Shown here: in pieces, positions 22,415 through 30,344 of the stretch
How positions within the stretch are numbered: the first letter of the stretch is position 1
Layout: every line of letters starts with the position of its first letter
Source of the DNA: Streptomyces sp. Je 1-369
Lineage (GTDB): Bacteria; Actinomycetota; Actinomycetes; Streptomycetales; Streptomycetaceae
Assembly (NCBI RefSeq): GCF_026810505.1
Contig: NZ_CP101750.1
Location: 2,261,448 to 2,325,447 of the forward strand
Direction: 5' to 3'
DNA: 64,000 nt
The notes under the pieces: model-generated
What the model was told of the DNA's origin: nothing
Database searches by the model: none
What the model saw: the letters and a program-made list of their open reading frames with translations, nothing else
Translations under genes and position numbers: made by a program

Positions 22415-23653
22415 TCACTCCGCCTTCGCGTTTCGCATGCGCCCGTAGGCGTACACGCAGCCCGCGAGCGCCAGGTCGGAGAGGAGCATGAAGCCGATGG
22501 AGTACGAGTCCTTGGCGCTGTAGATCGCGCCCATGACCAGCGGCGGCAGGAACCCGCCGAGACCGCCCACCGCGCCCACGATGCCGGTGACGGAGCCGAC
22601 CTGCGGCTGCGGTGTGACCTGGGAGACGAGGGCGAAGACGCTGCCGCTCGCGGTGCCGAGGCCCGCCGCCATGAACAGGAAGCAGATCGTGCCCATCGGG
22701 TTCAGCGCCGGGTCGAAGGCCTGCAAGACGGCGAAGAGCGCGACGACGGCGAGGGCGACCGTGGTGACCGTGGCCGGGTGGATCCGGTCAGAGAGCCAGC
22801 CGCCGATGGGCCGGAAGATCACGGTGACGAGCGCGAACCCGGCGGCCTTGGTGCCCGCGTCGGTGGGTGAGAGGTCGTACCAGGTCTTCAGGTACGTGGG
22901 CAGGTACACCCCGAAGGCGACGATGCCGCCGAACCCGATCGCGTAGAGGGCCGAGAGCTCCCACGTCACCCTCAGCCGTCCCGCCTGCCCGAGACGGGTG
23001 CCGAGGGAGCTGGTGGGAACGGGCCGGTCGGGGCGGTCGGTGATGAGGAAGAACGCGAGCACCGCGAAGGCGGCGAGCGCGATCGCCACGACGACGAACG
23101 GCAGGTTCGCGCCGTGCTTGGCGATGCGCGGGGTGAAGTAGCCGGAGAGCGCCACACCGCCCATGCCCATGCCGAAGACGCCGAGGGCGAAGCCCCTGCG
23201 GGCGGGCGGGAACCAGGAGTTCACCAGCGGGATGCCGATGGCGAACGTCGTCCCGCCGAGGCCGAGCAGGAAGCCCACCGCGATCATCGCCCCGAAACTG
23301 TGCCTCGCCGGAATGATCAGCAGCACCGGGATGATGGTGAGCGCCGAGACCAGCGGGAACATCTTCCGGGCGCCGTAGCGGTCGGTGAGCGCGCCGACCG
23401 GGACGCGGCCCAGCGAGCCGACGATCACCGGCACGGCGACCAGGAGCGACTGCTCGAAGGAGCTCAGGTTCAGCCGGTCCTTGAAGTCGCTGCCGAGCGG
23501 CGCCACCAGCGCCCACGCCCAGAAGGTGAGCGTGAAGCCGATGGTCGCCATCACCAGGTTGCGGTAGGCGGCACCGGAGGGCTTGTCCGCCGACGTGCCG
23601 GAGGGCTTGTCGGCCGACATGCCGGAGGGCTTGGCTGCGCGAGTCTCGTCCAC
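22415..23653 (-). CDS. NarK-type MFS nitrate/nitrite carrier
   Basis: A 412-residue protein with about 12 membrane segments. NarK-family features are FTLTFWAWALVAPLGSDFKD near the start, RVPVGALTDRYGARKMFPLV in the first loop and IGIPLVNSWFPPARRGFALG (NS-box region with W-F-P-P). The second half has FRPIGGWLSDRI and VGSVTGIVGAVGGLGGFLPP. By family it imports nitrate and exports nitrite. The first 25 residues contain two and a half copies of an eight-residue KPSGMSAD repeat. No nitrate reductase gene is in the window, so its partner lies elsewhere. It lies upstream of pip on the same strand. Confidence 0.88.
   Translation of the reverse strand: MDETRAAKPSGMSADKPSGTSADKPSGAAYRNLVMATIGFTLTFWAWALVAPLGSDFKDRLNLSSFEQSLLVAVPVIVGSLGRVPVGALTDRYGARKMFPLVSALTIIPVLLIIPARHSFGAMIAVGFLLGLGGTTFAIGIPLVNSWFPPARRGFALGVFGMGMGGVALSGYFTPRIAKHGANLPFVVVAIALAAFAVLAFFLITDRPDRPVPTSSLGTRLGQAGRLRVTWELSALYAIGFGGIVAFGVYLPTYLKTWYDLSPTDAGTKAAGFALVTVIFRPIGGWLSDRIHPATVTTVALAVVALFAVLQAFDPALNPMGTICFLFMAAGLGTASGSVFALVSQVTPQPQVGSVTGIVGAVGGLGGFLPPLVMGAIYSAKDSYSIGFMLLSDLALAGCVYAYGRMRNAKAE
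23571..23633. repeat. 24-bp repeat at the NarK N-terminus
   Basis: Two full 24-base units (23571-23594, 23595-23618) and a partial third encode KPSG-x-SAD repeats in the cytoplasmic N-terminal tail. Confidence 0.85.
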
Positions 23654-23686
23654 GTCCTCACGCTAGGAATCAGCGCCCGGCGCGGC

Positions 23687-24418
23687 TCACTCTGCTGGGC
23701 CGTTCGGGTGCAGCCCCGCCTCGAAGGCCGCCGTGCGCAGCACCTCCCGCAGCATCTCCGGGGTGAGGCGCCCGGTGAACGTGTTGCGCTGGCTGACGTG
23801 GAAGCAGCCGAAGACGTCGAGGGGCTCCTGTTCCGGGCGTGCCGGGTCGCCCGCGAGCCGTACGTGCGCCCCGTGCCCGAACGTCGGGCGCGGCCTCGGC
23901 ACCTGCCAGCCCGCCGCGGCGAACGCGGGGAACGCGGCCTGCCAGCCGAAGCCGCCGAGCACGACGACCGCCCTGAGCGTCGGCGCGAGCAACTGCATCT
24001 CGCTCACCAGCCAGGAGCGGCAGGTGTCACGCTCCTGCGTGGTGGGTTTGTTGGCGGGCGGCGCACAGTGCACGGGCGAGGTGATGCGCGTGCCGTACAG
24101 GGTCAGGCCGTCGTCGGCGCTCTCCGCCGTGGGCTGGGAGGCGAGCCCTACGTCGTACAGCGCCGGGTAGAGGAACGCGCCCGAGCGGTCGCCGGTGAAC
24201 ATCCGTCCTGTGCGGTTGGCGCCGTGCGCCGCGGGCGCGAGGCCGACGATGAGGAGCGCGGCGTCGTGCGGCCCGAAGCCGGGCACGGGCCGCCCCCAGT
24301 AGTCCCAGTCCTCGAACGCGGCGCGCTTGGTGCGCGCCACCTCCTCGCGCCACGCGACGAGACGGGGGCAGGCGCGGCACTCGGTGATCCGCTGGTCCAG
24401 TTCGCTCAGGCCGTCCAT
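23687..24418 (-). CDS. Uracil-DNA glycosylase, family 5-like
   Basis: A 243-residue iron-sulfur type uracil-DNA glycosylase. The N-terminal CRACPRLVAWREEVA gives the first two cluster cysteines. The catalytic loop is LIVGLAPAAHGANRTGRMFT, followed by GDRSGAFLYPAL, the arrangement of families 4 and 5; the lack of an acidic residue in GLAPAAHG favours family 5. Later cysteines (SPVHCAPPANKPT, ERDTCRSW) complete the cluster, and the C-terminal loop is CFHVSQRNTFTGRL. It excises uracil and possibly other deaminated bases in base-excision repair. It is a single gene between carriers; 48 bases separate it from the YfcC stop. Confidence 0.9.
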   Translation of the reverse strand: MDGLSELDQRITECRACPRLVAWREEVARTKRAAFEDWDYWGRPVPGFGPHDAALLIVGLAPAAHGANRTGRMFTGDRSGAFLYPALYDVGLASQPTAESADDGLTLYGTRITSPVHCAPPANKPTTQERDTCRSWLVSEMQLLAPTLRAVVVLGGFGWQAAFPAFAAAGWQVPRPRPTFGHGAHVRLAGDPARPEQEPLDVFGCFHVSQRNTFTGRLTPEMLREVLRTAAFEAGLHPNGPAE

Positions 24419-24466
24419 CCCCCCACCGTACGTACGCGCACGCGCGCCGCGCCGCGCCGGGCCCGC

Positions 24467-26020
24467 TCAGGTCGCCACGGCCCCCAGCGCCACGAACCCG
24501 CAGATCAGCACGGCGAGGACGGCGAGCAGCGGCCACACGAACCGCAGGTACTTGTCGTAGCCGACCTTCGCCAGCGCCACGCCGCCGATGGTGACGGCCG
24601 TCGTCGGCACCCACAGGTTCATCCAGCCGCTGGCCGCCTGCCACGCCGTCACGACGACCGCGCGCGAGACGCCCGCGAAGTCGGCGAGCGGGGCGAGGAT
24701 CGGCATGGCGAGCGTGGCGTGGCCCGAGGTGGAGGGGATCAGGAAGGCGAGCGGCAGGTTCACGAGGAAGACGATGACCGCGAAGAGCCCGGACGAGGTG
24801 CCCTTCACGACCCCCTCGATGGAGTGGAGCACGGTGTCCGTGATCCTCGAGTTGTTCATGATGGTCGTGACGCCGCGGGCGAGCAGGATGACCAGCGCGG
24901 GCGAGACGAAGTCGGCCGCGCCCTGGACGATCGTCGAGCTGAGCCGGGGCTCCCCCATGCGCGCGACGATCCCGACGAGGACCGCCGCGCAGAGGAAGAG
25001 CGCGGCCAGCTGCGGGAAGGACCAGCCGAGTTCGAAGCCGTACGGTGTCGCGTCGGCCTTGCCCGTCAGCGCGCTCGCCCAGGGCACGACCGAGAAGATC
25101 ATGAACGCGAAGACGAGGCCCGTGGTGACGAGCACGGCCTTGTGCAGACCGGTGAGTTGGGGCACGTCGGAGGCTTCCTCAGCATCCCGGTCGCCATCCC
25201 GGTCGCCGTCCCGGTCGCCATCCCGGTCGCCGGGCAGGAAGCCGGAGAGGGAGCGCTCGGGGTCGCGTCGGACGCGTTGCGCGTAGCGGATGACGTACGC
25301 GACGGTGACGCCGGTCAGCACGATCCACATCGCGGCGCGGAGCACGATGCCGTCGCCGAGCGAGATGCCCGCGGCGGACGAGGCGACGCCCGTCGCGAAG
25401 GGGTTCACCGTCGAGCAGAGCACTCCGACGCCCGCGCCGAGAATGATCACGCCGACCGCGGTCATGCGGTCGTACCCGAGGGCGAGCATCAGCGGCACGA
25501 TCAGACCGTAGAAGCCGAGCGTCTCCTCGGCGAAGCCCTCGACCGTGCCGAGCAGCGAGAACACCACCATGACACCCGCGATGAGCAGCGCCCCGCGCTC
25601 GCGCAGCCGGTGCGCGAGCCGTCCGATGCCGCGGTCGAGCGCGCCGGTCGCGAAGACGACGGTGATGAACGCGCCGATGGCGAGGACGAAGAGGACGACA
25701 CCGGCACTGCCGTACAGCGAGCCGGTGTTGTCGGGCGCGACCAGCGAGGTCTTGTCGTCCTGAATGCCGTAGAGCCCGTTGACGGGTGACAGGAAGAGGT
25801 CGTTGAGGCGGTCGACGAAGGACTGCCCGGAGTCGACGCGGTGGTAGGTGCCCTCTACGGGGGCGCCCGCTTTGTTGCGGTCGTACTGTCCGGACGGGAC
25901 GAGGAAGGCGAGCAGCCAGACGGCGACGGTGACGATCGCGAGGACGGTGAGGGCGCTGGGAAAGGTGAACTTCGCCTTGTCGGACGGCTTCTCTTCCAAA
26001 GGTGCCTGCGCCGTACTCAC
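24467..26020 (-). CDS. YfcC-type membrane carrier
   Basis: A 517-residue protein with about 12 membrane segments. Family features are FTFPSALTVLAIVTVAVWLL and FLVPSGQYDR near the start, VEGFAEETLGFYGLIVPLML, GAGVGVLCSTVNPFATGVAS and a late LPLAFLIPSTSGHATLAMPI followed by WMNLWVPTT. Members are poorly characterised anion or amino-acid carriers. Its GTG overlaps the stop of the M20 peptidase (GTGA), so peptide hydrolysis and transport are probably linked. A 12-bp repeat adds a highly charged Gly-Asp-Arg-Asp stretch in a central cytoplasmic loop. Confidence 0.85.
   Translation of the reverse strand: MSTAQAPLEEKPSDKAKFTFPSALTVLAIVTVAVWLLAFLVPSGQYDRNKAGAPVEGTYHRVDSGQSFVDRLNDLFLSPVNGLYGIQDDKTSLVAPDNTGSLYGSAGVVLFVLAIGAFITVVFATGALDRGIGRLAHRLRERGALLIAGVMVVFSLLGTVEGFAEETLGFYGLIVPLMLALGYDRMTAVGVIILGAGVGVLCSTVNPFATGVASSAAGISLGDGIVLRAAMWIVLTGVTVAYVIRYAQRVRRDPERSLSGFLPGDRDGDRDGDRDGDRDAEEASDVPQLTGLHKAVLVTTGLVFAFMIFSVVPWASALTGKADATPYGFELGWSFPQLAALFLCAAVLVGIVARMGEPRLSSTIVQGAADFVSPALVILLARGVTTIMNNSRITDTVLHSIEGVVKGTSSGLFAVIVFLVNLPLAFLIPSTSGHATLAMPILAPLADFAGVSRAVVVTAWQAASGWMNLWVPTTAVTIGGVALAKVGYDKYLRFVWPLLAVLAVLICGFVALGAVAT
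25183..25230. repeat. 12-bp tandem repeat in the YfcC cytoplasmic loop
   Basis: Four 12-base units (25183-25194, 25195-25206, 25207-25218, 25219-25230) encode about four GDRD tetrapeptides between two membrane segments. Three copies are identical; one has a single change. Confidence 0.92.
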
Positions 26021-27390
26021 GCGGCACCGCCACGCGACTCTCCCGGCTGCCCGCCGAAACCGGCCGCGTACTCCCGTACGAAGGCACACATCGCGATGAC
26101 CGTGCTGCGCAGCTCCGAGAAGAGGACGCGCTCGTTCGGGGCATGCAGATTGCACATGCTGTCCTGCGCACCGAACAGCAGCACCTCGGCGCCGGGTGCC
26201 GCCTTCGCCAGCCCGTTGACGAGCGGAATGGACCCGCCGGTCGCCACGTACGAGGCGTCCTGCCCCCAGCCCTCGCGCAGCGCGACGAGTGCGGCGCGGT
26301 AGGCGGGTCCGCCGGTGGCGGCCTCGAAGCCGGGCCCGGTGTCGCCGGGTGTGACGGTGAGCGGAACACCGAAGGGCCTGAGGGAACGCAGGTGTTCCAC
26401 GAGCCGACTCTGCGCCTCCCTCGGGTCCTGCCTCGGGTGGAAGCGGAGGTTCAGCCTGGCTCTCGCGGAGGGCACGACGGCGGAGGCGGCGTGCTGCACG
26501 CTCGGGGCATCCAGGCCGATGACGGTGATCGCGGGCCCGCTCCACAGCCGCTCGCCGAGGCTGCCGCTGCCGATGAGCGGCACGCCCTCGCGCACGCCCG
26601 CGAGCGAGCGGAACTCCTCTTCGGTGTACGAGGTACCGGCCCACTCCTCGCGCCGCAGCCCTTCGACGGCGACGTCCCCGTGGACGTCGTGCAGGGTGGC
26701 GAGGGCCTTCAGGAGGACGAGCAGCGCGTCGGGCGCCGCTCCGCCGAACTCGCCGCTGTGGCGCGGCTCGTCGAGGGTGCGGACCTCGACGGTCACCTCG
26801 GCGGCGCCGCGCAGGCCGGTGGTGAGGGTGGGGGTGCCGGGGCGCAGGTTGCCGAGGTCGGCGATGACCATGGCGTCGCAGGCGAACCGGTCCGGGTCGG
26901 TGGGCGGGTAGTCGTCGAAGGCGCCGCCGTACTCCTCCTGCCCCTCGATGACGATCTTGATCCCGACGGGCGGCCGTCCCCCGTACGCCCGGACCATCCC
27001 GAGGTGCGCGATGACGTTGGACTTGTCGTCCGCGATGCCCCGGGCGCGCAGCCCGCCCTCGACGGGTGTCGGCTCGAAGGGCGGCGACTTCCACAGCGAC
27101 GCGTCGCCGGGCGGCTGTACGTCGTAGTGGCCGTAGAGCAGGACGGTCGGCGCGTCCGGGGACGGGGGCGGGATCTCCCCGTAGATCACCGGGGCGGTGT
27201 CCGGCAGGTCGAGCCGCTCGACGTGCGGGACGCCCGCGTCCCGCAGCAGCCCGGCCACCAGGTCGTGCGCTTCCTCGACGGGCTCGGCGGGGAACCCGGG
27301 GAACGCGATCGAGGGGATCGCGGCGAGCCGTTCCAGGTCGGCGCGGAGTCCGTCCATCAGACCGTCGACGGTGGCTTCGAAAGACGTCAT
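26017..27390 (-). CDS. M20 family metallopeptidase (dipeptidase)
   Basis: A 457-residue zinc peptidase. Metal and catalytic residues are visible: LLYGHYDVQPPGD (His, Asp), RGIADDKSN (bridging Asp), EGQEEYGG (catalytic Glu and ligand Glu), VIADLGNL (Asp) and the C-terminal CNLHAPNE (His). The dimerisation domain lies at about residues 205-330 (RTLDEPRHSGEFGG). ATG 27390 is chosen because GGGAG sits 7 bases upstream; a GTG three codons earlier is too close to it. The product should be a cytoplasmic dipeptidase or deacylase. It shares its stop codon with the start of the YfcC carrier, forming a two-gene unit. Confidence 0.92.
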   Translation of the reverse strand: MTSFEATVDGLMDGLRADLERLAAIPSIAFPGFPAEPVEEAHDLVAGLLRDAGVPHVERLDLPDTAPVIYGEIPPPSPDAPTVLLYGHYDVQPPGDASLWKSPPFEPTPVEGGLRARGIADDKSNVIAHLGMVRAYGGRPPVGIKIVIEGQEEYGGAFDDYPPTDPDRFACDAMVIADLGNLRPGTPTLTTGLRGAAEVTVEVRTLDEPRHSGEFGGAAPDALLVLLKALATLHDVHGDVAVEGLRREEWAGTSYTEEEFRSLAGVREGVPLIGSGSLGERLWSGPAITVIGLDAPSVQHAASAVVPSARARLNLRFHPRQDPREAQSRLVEHLRSLRPFGVPLTVTPGDTGPGFEAATGGPAYRAALVALREGWGQDASYVATGGSIPLVNGLAKAAPGAEVLLFGAQDSMCNLHAPNERVLFSELRSTVIAMCAFVREYAAGFGGQPGESRGGAA

Positions 27391-27444
27391 GGGCAGCACT
27401 CCCGGGATTCGCGTGGCACGTCCGCACGTCCGGGCCGAGATGTC

Positions 27445-27470
27445 CGGACCGATTTGATGCGATCAGTCCG
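27445..27470. promoter_or_regulatory. 26-bp dyad, candidate operator of the peptidase/carrier unit
   Basis: CGGACCGAT and ATCAGTCCG form nine-base arms with one mismatch around an 8-base centre. It lies 55 bases upstream of the M20 start and 86 bases upstream of the S4 gene. A GATAAT immediately beside it on the peptidase strand could be a -10 element. Confidence 0.5.
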
Positions 27471-27555
27471 AATTATCGACGGCCGAGGTCAGCGGATTCC
27501 GGACGGCTCGCCGTGAGACGAACAGCCCACCCCGAAGCCGCACTAAGGTCGACAC

Positions 27556-28446
27556 ATGGCTTCGGAGACTTCAGGGGACGGCGGCCGGGGCGGCATGTCG
27601 GATGGCGGCTTGAGGATGGGGCTGGGCGGCGGCTCGGGCGCCGGGCTGGGCGGCGGGTCGGGCGCCAGGCTGGGTGCTGGCCCTGTCGCCGGGCTGGGTG
27701 CTGGCTCAAGCAGCGGCGCGGACGTCGGTCCGGGAAGCGGCGCGGGCGTCGGTCCGGGAAGCGGCGCGGGCGTCGGGTCGCGCACCGGTGCGGACACCGG
27801 GTCCGGCGGTAGGCCGAGCGGCAGGCCGGGCAGCGGTTCGGGCGACAGGCCGGGCGACGAGCTAAGCAACAGGCCGGGGGCCGGGCCGGGCGACGGCCCG
27901 GGCGCCGGTCCGGGCGTCGGGTCGCACACCGGCGCGGACACCGGGTCCGGCGGTGAGCCGGGAGGCAGGCCGGGCGGCAGGCCAAGCAGCGGTTCGGGCG
28001 CCGGATCCGGTGGAGATCCGGGGAGTGGGCCGGGCAGCGGTGCGAGCGACGGGCCGGGTGGCGGTGCGGCGGGGGAAGGATCCGTGCGGGTCGACAGTTG
28101 GATCTGGTCGGTCCGGCTGGCCAAGACCCGCTCGGCGGGCTCCGCCGCGTGCAAGGGCGGTCACGTCCGGGTCAACGGGGAGCGCGTCAAGCCCGCGTAC
28201 GGCGTCCACGTGGGCGACGAGGTGCGCGTGCGGCAGGCCGGCGGCCGGGAGCGGATCGTCGTCGTGAAGCGCCTCATCCGCAAGCGCGTCGGCGCACCCG
28301 TCGCCGTCGAGTGCTACGTCGACAACTCCCCGCCTCCGCCGCCCCGCGAGGCCGTCGCCCCCGCGGGCATCCGCGACCGCGGCACCGGCCGCCCCACGAA
28401 GCGGGACCGCCGCGAGATGGACCGGCTCCGCGGAGCGGAGGGGTAA
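27556..28446 (+). CDS. S4-domain RNA-binding protein (Hsp15-like) with glycine-rich repeat extension
   Basis: A 296-residue protein in two parts. Residues about 177-240 are an S4 RNA-binding domain (SVRVDSWIWSVRLAKTRSAG, GGHVRVNGERVKPAYGVHVG). A basic tail follows (VVVKRLIRKRVGAPVAVECY, TGRPTKRDRREMDRLRG), exactly as in bacterial Hsp15-type proteins that bind stalled 50S subunits. Residues 5-175 are an almost pure Gly/Ser/Ala/Pro/Asp/Arg low-complexity region built from repeats, absent from typical family members, which begin MASE and go straight to the S4 part. The start is ATG 27556 (AAGG about 8 bases upstream). No frameshift is apparent, so the repeat region should be translated. Confidence 0.8.
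   Translation: MASETSGDGGRGGMSDGGLRMGLGGGSGAGLGGGSGARLGAGPVAGLGAGSSSGADVGPGSGAGVGPGSGAGVGSRTGADTGSGGRPSGRPGSGSGDRPGDELSNRPGAGPGDGPGAGPGVGSHTGADTGSGGEPGGRPGGRPSSGSGAGSGGDPGSGPGSGASDGPGGGAAGEGSVRVDSWIWSVRLAKTRSAGSAACKGGHVRVNGERVKPAYGVHVGDEVRVRQAGGRERIVVVKRLIRKRVGAPVAVECYVDNSPPPPPREAVAPAGIRDRGTGRPTKRDRREMDRLRGAEG
27724..28000. repeat. Nested tandem and segmental repeats in the S4 gene
   Basis: A 24-base unit occurs twice without change at 27724-27747 and 27748-27771. A larger module, 27769-27844, recurs at 27913-28000 with a 12-base insertion, offset 144 bases. All offsets are multiples of three. Confidence 0.85.
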
Positions 28447-28483
28447 GGACCGGAAGGGTGAGAACCGGAGAGGTAAGAAGCAG

Positions 28484-28514
28484 AGGAGTAGGGAGCGGAG
28501 GAGTAGGGAGCGGA
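28484..28514. repeat. 15-bp direct repeat between the S4 and methyltransferase genes
   Basis: Two adjacent copies of an agtagggagcggagg-type unit in a purine-rich 76-base gap behind the S4 gene; related fragments extend upstream to about 28450. Confidence 0.7.
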
Positions 28515-28522
28515 GCGGAGGG

Positions 28523-29230
28523 TTAAGGGGCCACCGGCACGGCCCGCACCCACGTGCCGTCGTCCGTGAGGTACTCCTCGACCTCCAGGTCCGCCTCCGC
28601 GAGCGCCGCCTCGAACTGCTCCCTGTCGAGGGGTCTGGCCCGGAACGTCTGGGTCCATTCGGCGTCCGGGAACACGTACTCCGCGCGCACCTCGTTCACC
28701 CCGTCGCCGACCGGCGTCGCCGAGACGATCCGCACCGTATAGCCCCCCGGGTCGACCCGCTCCCTCGGCAGGTTCGTGTGGTAGTCCGCACCCTCCCGCT
28801 GTATGAGCACGCAGCCCTGGTCCGTGACGTGGTTCCGGCAGGCGCGCAGCATCCGGCGCCGCACCGCCGTGTCGCCGTTGTGCACGAGGAACGACGCAAG
28901 CATGACCACGGGGAACTTCTCGTCCAGGTCGAGCTTCTCTATGGCACTGCGAACCGTCCGCACCCCGCCGTCGAGCACGGCGACCTTCTCCAGCATCTCG
29001 GCGGACTCGTCCACGGCCGTCACCCGGAAGCCCCGCTCCAGGAGCGGACGGGTCACCCGCCCCGCACCGCAGCCCAGTTCCAGGATGTGCGCCCCGGCGG
29101 GCACCGCGGCCTCGATGACATCGGGCTCGTCCCCGACGGACAGGCGCGTGTACAGCTCGACCGCGCACCCGTCCGGCGTGATCGCGCCGGGCCCTGTCCC
29201 CTCGTATCCCTCACGCATCTCCACGCTCAT
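28523..29230 (-). CDS. Class I SAM-dependent methyltransferase
   Basis: A 235-residue methyltransferase. SAM motif I is HILELGCGAGRVT (about residue 50), motif II is VTAVDESAEML and the acidic motif later is VRSAIEKLDLDEKFPVVMLA. The C-terminal substrate region ends in EEYLTDDGTWVRAVP. ATG 29230 or ATG 29218 (MREGYEG) may be the start. It is a stand-alone gene that converges on the S4 gene. The substrate cannot be inferred from sequence. Confidence 0.88.
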   Translation of the reverse strand: MSVEMREGYEGTGPGAITPDGCAVELYTRLSVGDEPDVIEAAVPAGAHILELGCGAGRVTRPLLERGFRVTAVDESAEMLEKVAVLDGGVRTVRSAIEKLDLDEKFPVVMLASFLVHNGDTAVRRRMLRACRNHVTDQGCVLIQREGADYHTNLPRERVDPGGYTVRIVSATPVGDGVNEVRAEYVFPDAEWTQTFRARPLDREQFEAALAEADLEVEEYLTDDGTWVRAVPVAP

Positions 29231-29287
29231 GCCCGCCCAACGAAGCGTGCGACCCCCCGGTTCCCCACCCCCGCACCACCCCGCCGA

Positions 29288-30271
29288 CTACAGCGGGAAC
29301 CAGCCATGCCCCACGTACCAGTGACCGCCCGCCCGCAAGTGGTCGCCCACGGCCCTCTCCACCCGCGTTCGCCTGGGAAGTTCGGCCACGGGGAGGTCCC
29401 GGTCGCCGAAGACGAAGGCGATGGGGTCACCGTCCGACGGCCCCTCCCCGTACCTGTCCGCCTGACGGAATCGCCGCTGGAAGCGGACGATGTTCGAGTC
29501 ATCGGGAAGGTACGTCCGCAGCTGCGGGTCGAGCAGCCAGGAGTGGCAGACGGCTGTCTCGAAACGTTCCTCGGGGAAGTGGCGCGCGAAGAACTCCCGC
29601 GCCAGGAACAGCGACCGATCACAGGCCTCGGGCGTCAACGCGCCCCGGAAATCGGTGATGTGGACGTTCAGGCAGGGGTCACCCGGCCCCGCCCGGTGCC
29701 CGGCCGCCGCGACCGCGCCGCCCATGCGCCCGCCCAGCACGGCACGCTGGAACTGCAGCCGCCCCAACTGGAACAGCTCACCCCGGAAGTGCAGACCGAG
29801 CCAGTCAGGCACGAGGAGCCCCCGGCTGCCGCGCGCCCTGTGGTGCACCGCCAGATGGCGCCCGAGGTCGGCGAGGGTGTGCCGCGAGACGTCGTCGGGA
29901 ATGCCGCGGCCGCGATGGTAGGCACGCACGTGCTCCAGCGCCGCCACGTACACGAACACGAAGAAGCAGCGCCCGAGCTCACCCCACGCCTCCGGCAGCA
30001 CGGGTGCACGCCCGCCGCCGACCTTCCCCATGTCGCGCACGACGGCGTCCACACAGCGGTCGAGCAGCCAGCGCGCCTCCGGATCGGCCCACAACCGACC
30101 GCGCAGCGCCACGAGCGGATTGATGTCCTCGTGCGGCACGGCGAGGTCGAGGAGCACCTCCGGCAGCGCGTCGGCGTCCGGCAGAACCGCCGCGGCCCGT
30201 GGCTCCCCCGCGTCTTCCAGCTCCCTCAGCCACGCGGCGAGGTGCTCGTCGGCCCTGAGCGCTTCCAGCAC
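29288..30271 (-). CDS. Acyltransferase-domain protein (DUF5596/GNAT-like)
   Basis: About 327 residues from GTG 30271, which has GAGGG 8 bases upstream. The protein resembles a Streptomyces family with an N-terminal helical domain (LRADEHLAAWLRELEDAGEP, LLDLAVPHEDINPLVALRG) and a GNAT-like C-terminal part (CLNVHITDFRGALTPEACDR, SLFLAREFFARHFPEERFET, CHSWLLDPQLRTYLPDDSNI, then RTRVERAVGDHLRAGGHW). The acceptor is unknown. An alternative ATG at 30346 would add 25 residues encoded by the 15-16-bp repeats and would include two rare TTA codons. The divergent DUF6343 gene begins at 30345. Confidence 0.8.
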   Translation of the reverse strand: MLEALRADEHLAAWLRELEDAGEPRAAAVLPDADALPEVLLDLAVPHEDINPLVALRGRLWADPEARWLLDRCVDAVVRDMGKVGGGRAPVLPEAWGELGRCFFVFVYVAALEHVRAYHRGRGIPDDVSRHTLADLGRHLAVHHRARGSRGLLVPDWLGLHFRGELFQLGRLQFQRAVLGGRMGGAVAAAGHRAGPGDPCLNVHITDFRGALTPEACDRSLFLAREFFARHFPEERFETAVCHSWLLDPQLRTYLPDDSNIVRFQRRFRQADRYGEGPSDGDPIAFVFGDRDLPVAELPRRTRVERAVGDHLRAGGHWYVGHGWFPL

Positions 30272-30286
30272 GTTCTCACCCTCTTT

Positions 30287-30333
30287 ATCCTGTAAGGGAG
30301 GATCCTGTAAGGGAGGAATCCCGTAAGGGAGGA
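30287..30333. repeat. Three 15-16-bp repeats, each with a Shine-Dalgarno sequence
   Basis: Units at 30287-30301, 30302-30317 and 30318-30333 read atcctgtaagggagg(a), the third with one change. On the + strand each contains AAGGGAGG. They precede the DUF6343 start; on the opposite strand they are the leader of the acyltransferase-like gene. Confidence 0.9.
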
Positions 30334-30344
30334 GATGACCTCCC
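30327..30344 (+). promoter_or_regulatory. Hairpin sequestering the DUF6343 ribosome-binding site
   Basis: GGGAGG (30327-30332) and CCTCCC (30339-30344) pair across a six-base loop that ends exactly at the ATG 30345. The stem would hide the nearest Shine-Dalgarno sequence of the DUF6343 mRNA. Confidence 0.5.

Noticed and set aside
26021..27427. Upstream extension of the YfcC frame over the M20 gene
   Set aside because: The M20 peptidase is clearly encoded there in another frame; the carrier starts at the GTGA overlap.
27724..28000. Repeats considered as a CRISPR array
   Set aside because: Repeats are coding, of unequal spacing, without unique spacers or cas genes.
27543..28154. A Pro-rich frame antisense to the S4 repeat region
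   Set aside because: It is only the reverse reading of the Gly-rich repeats and lacks a ribosome-binding site and domain.
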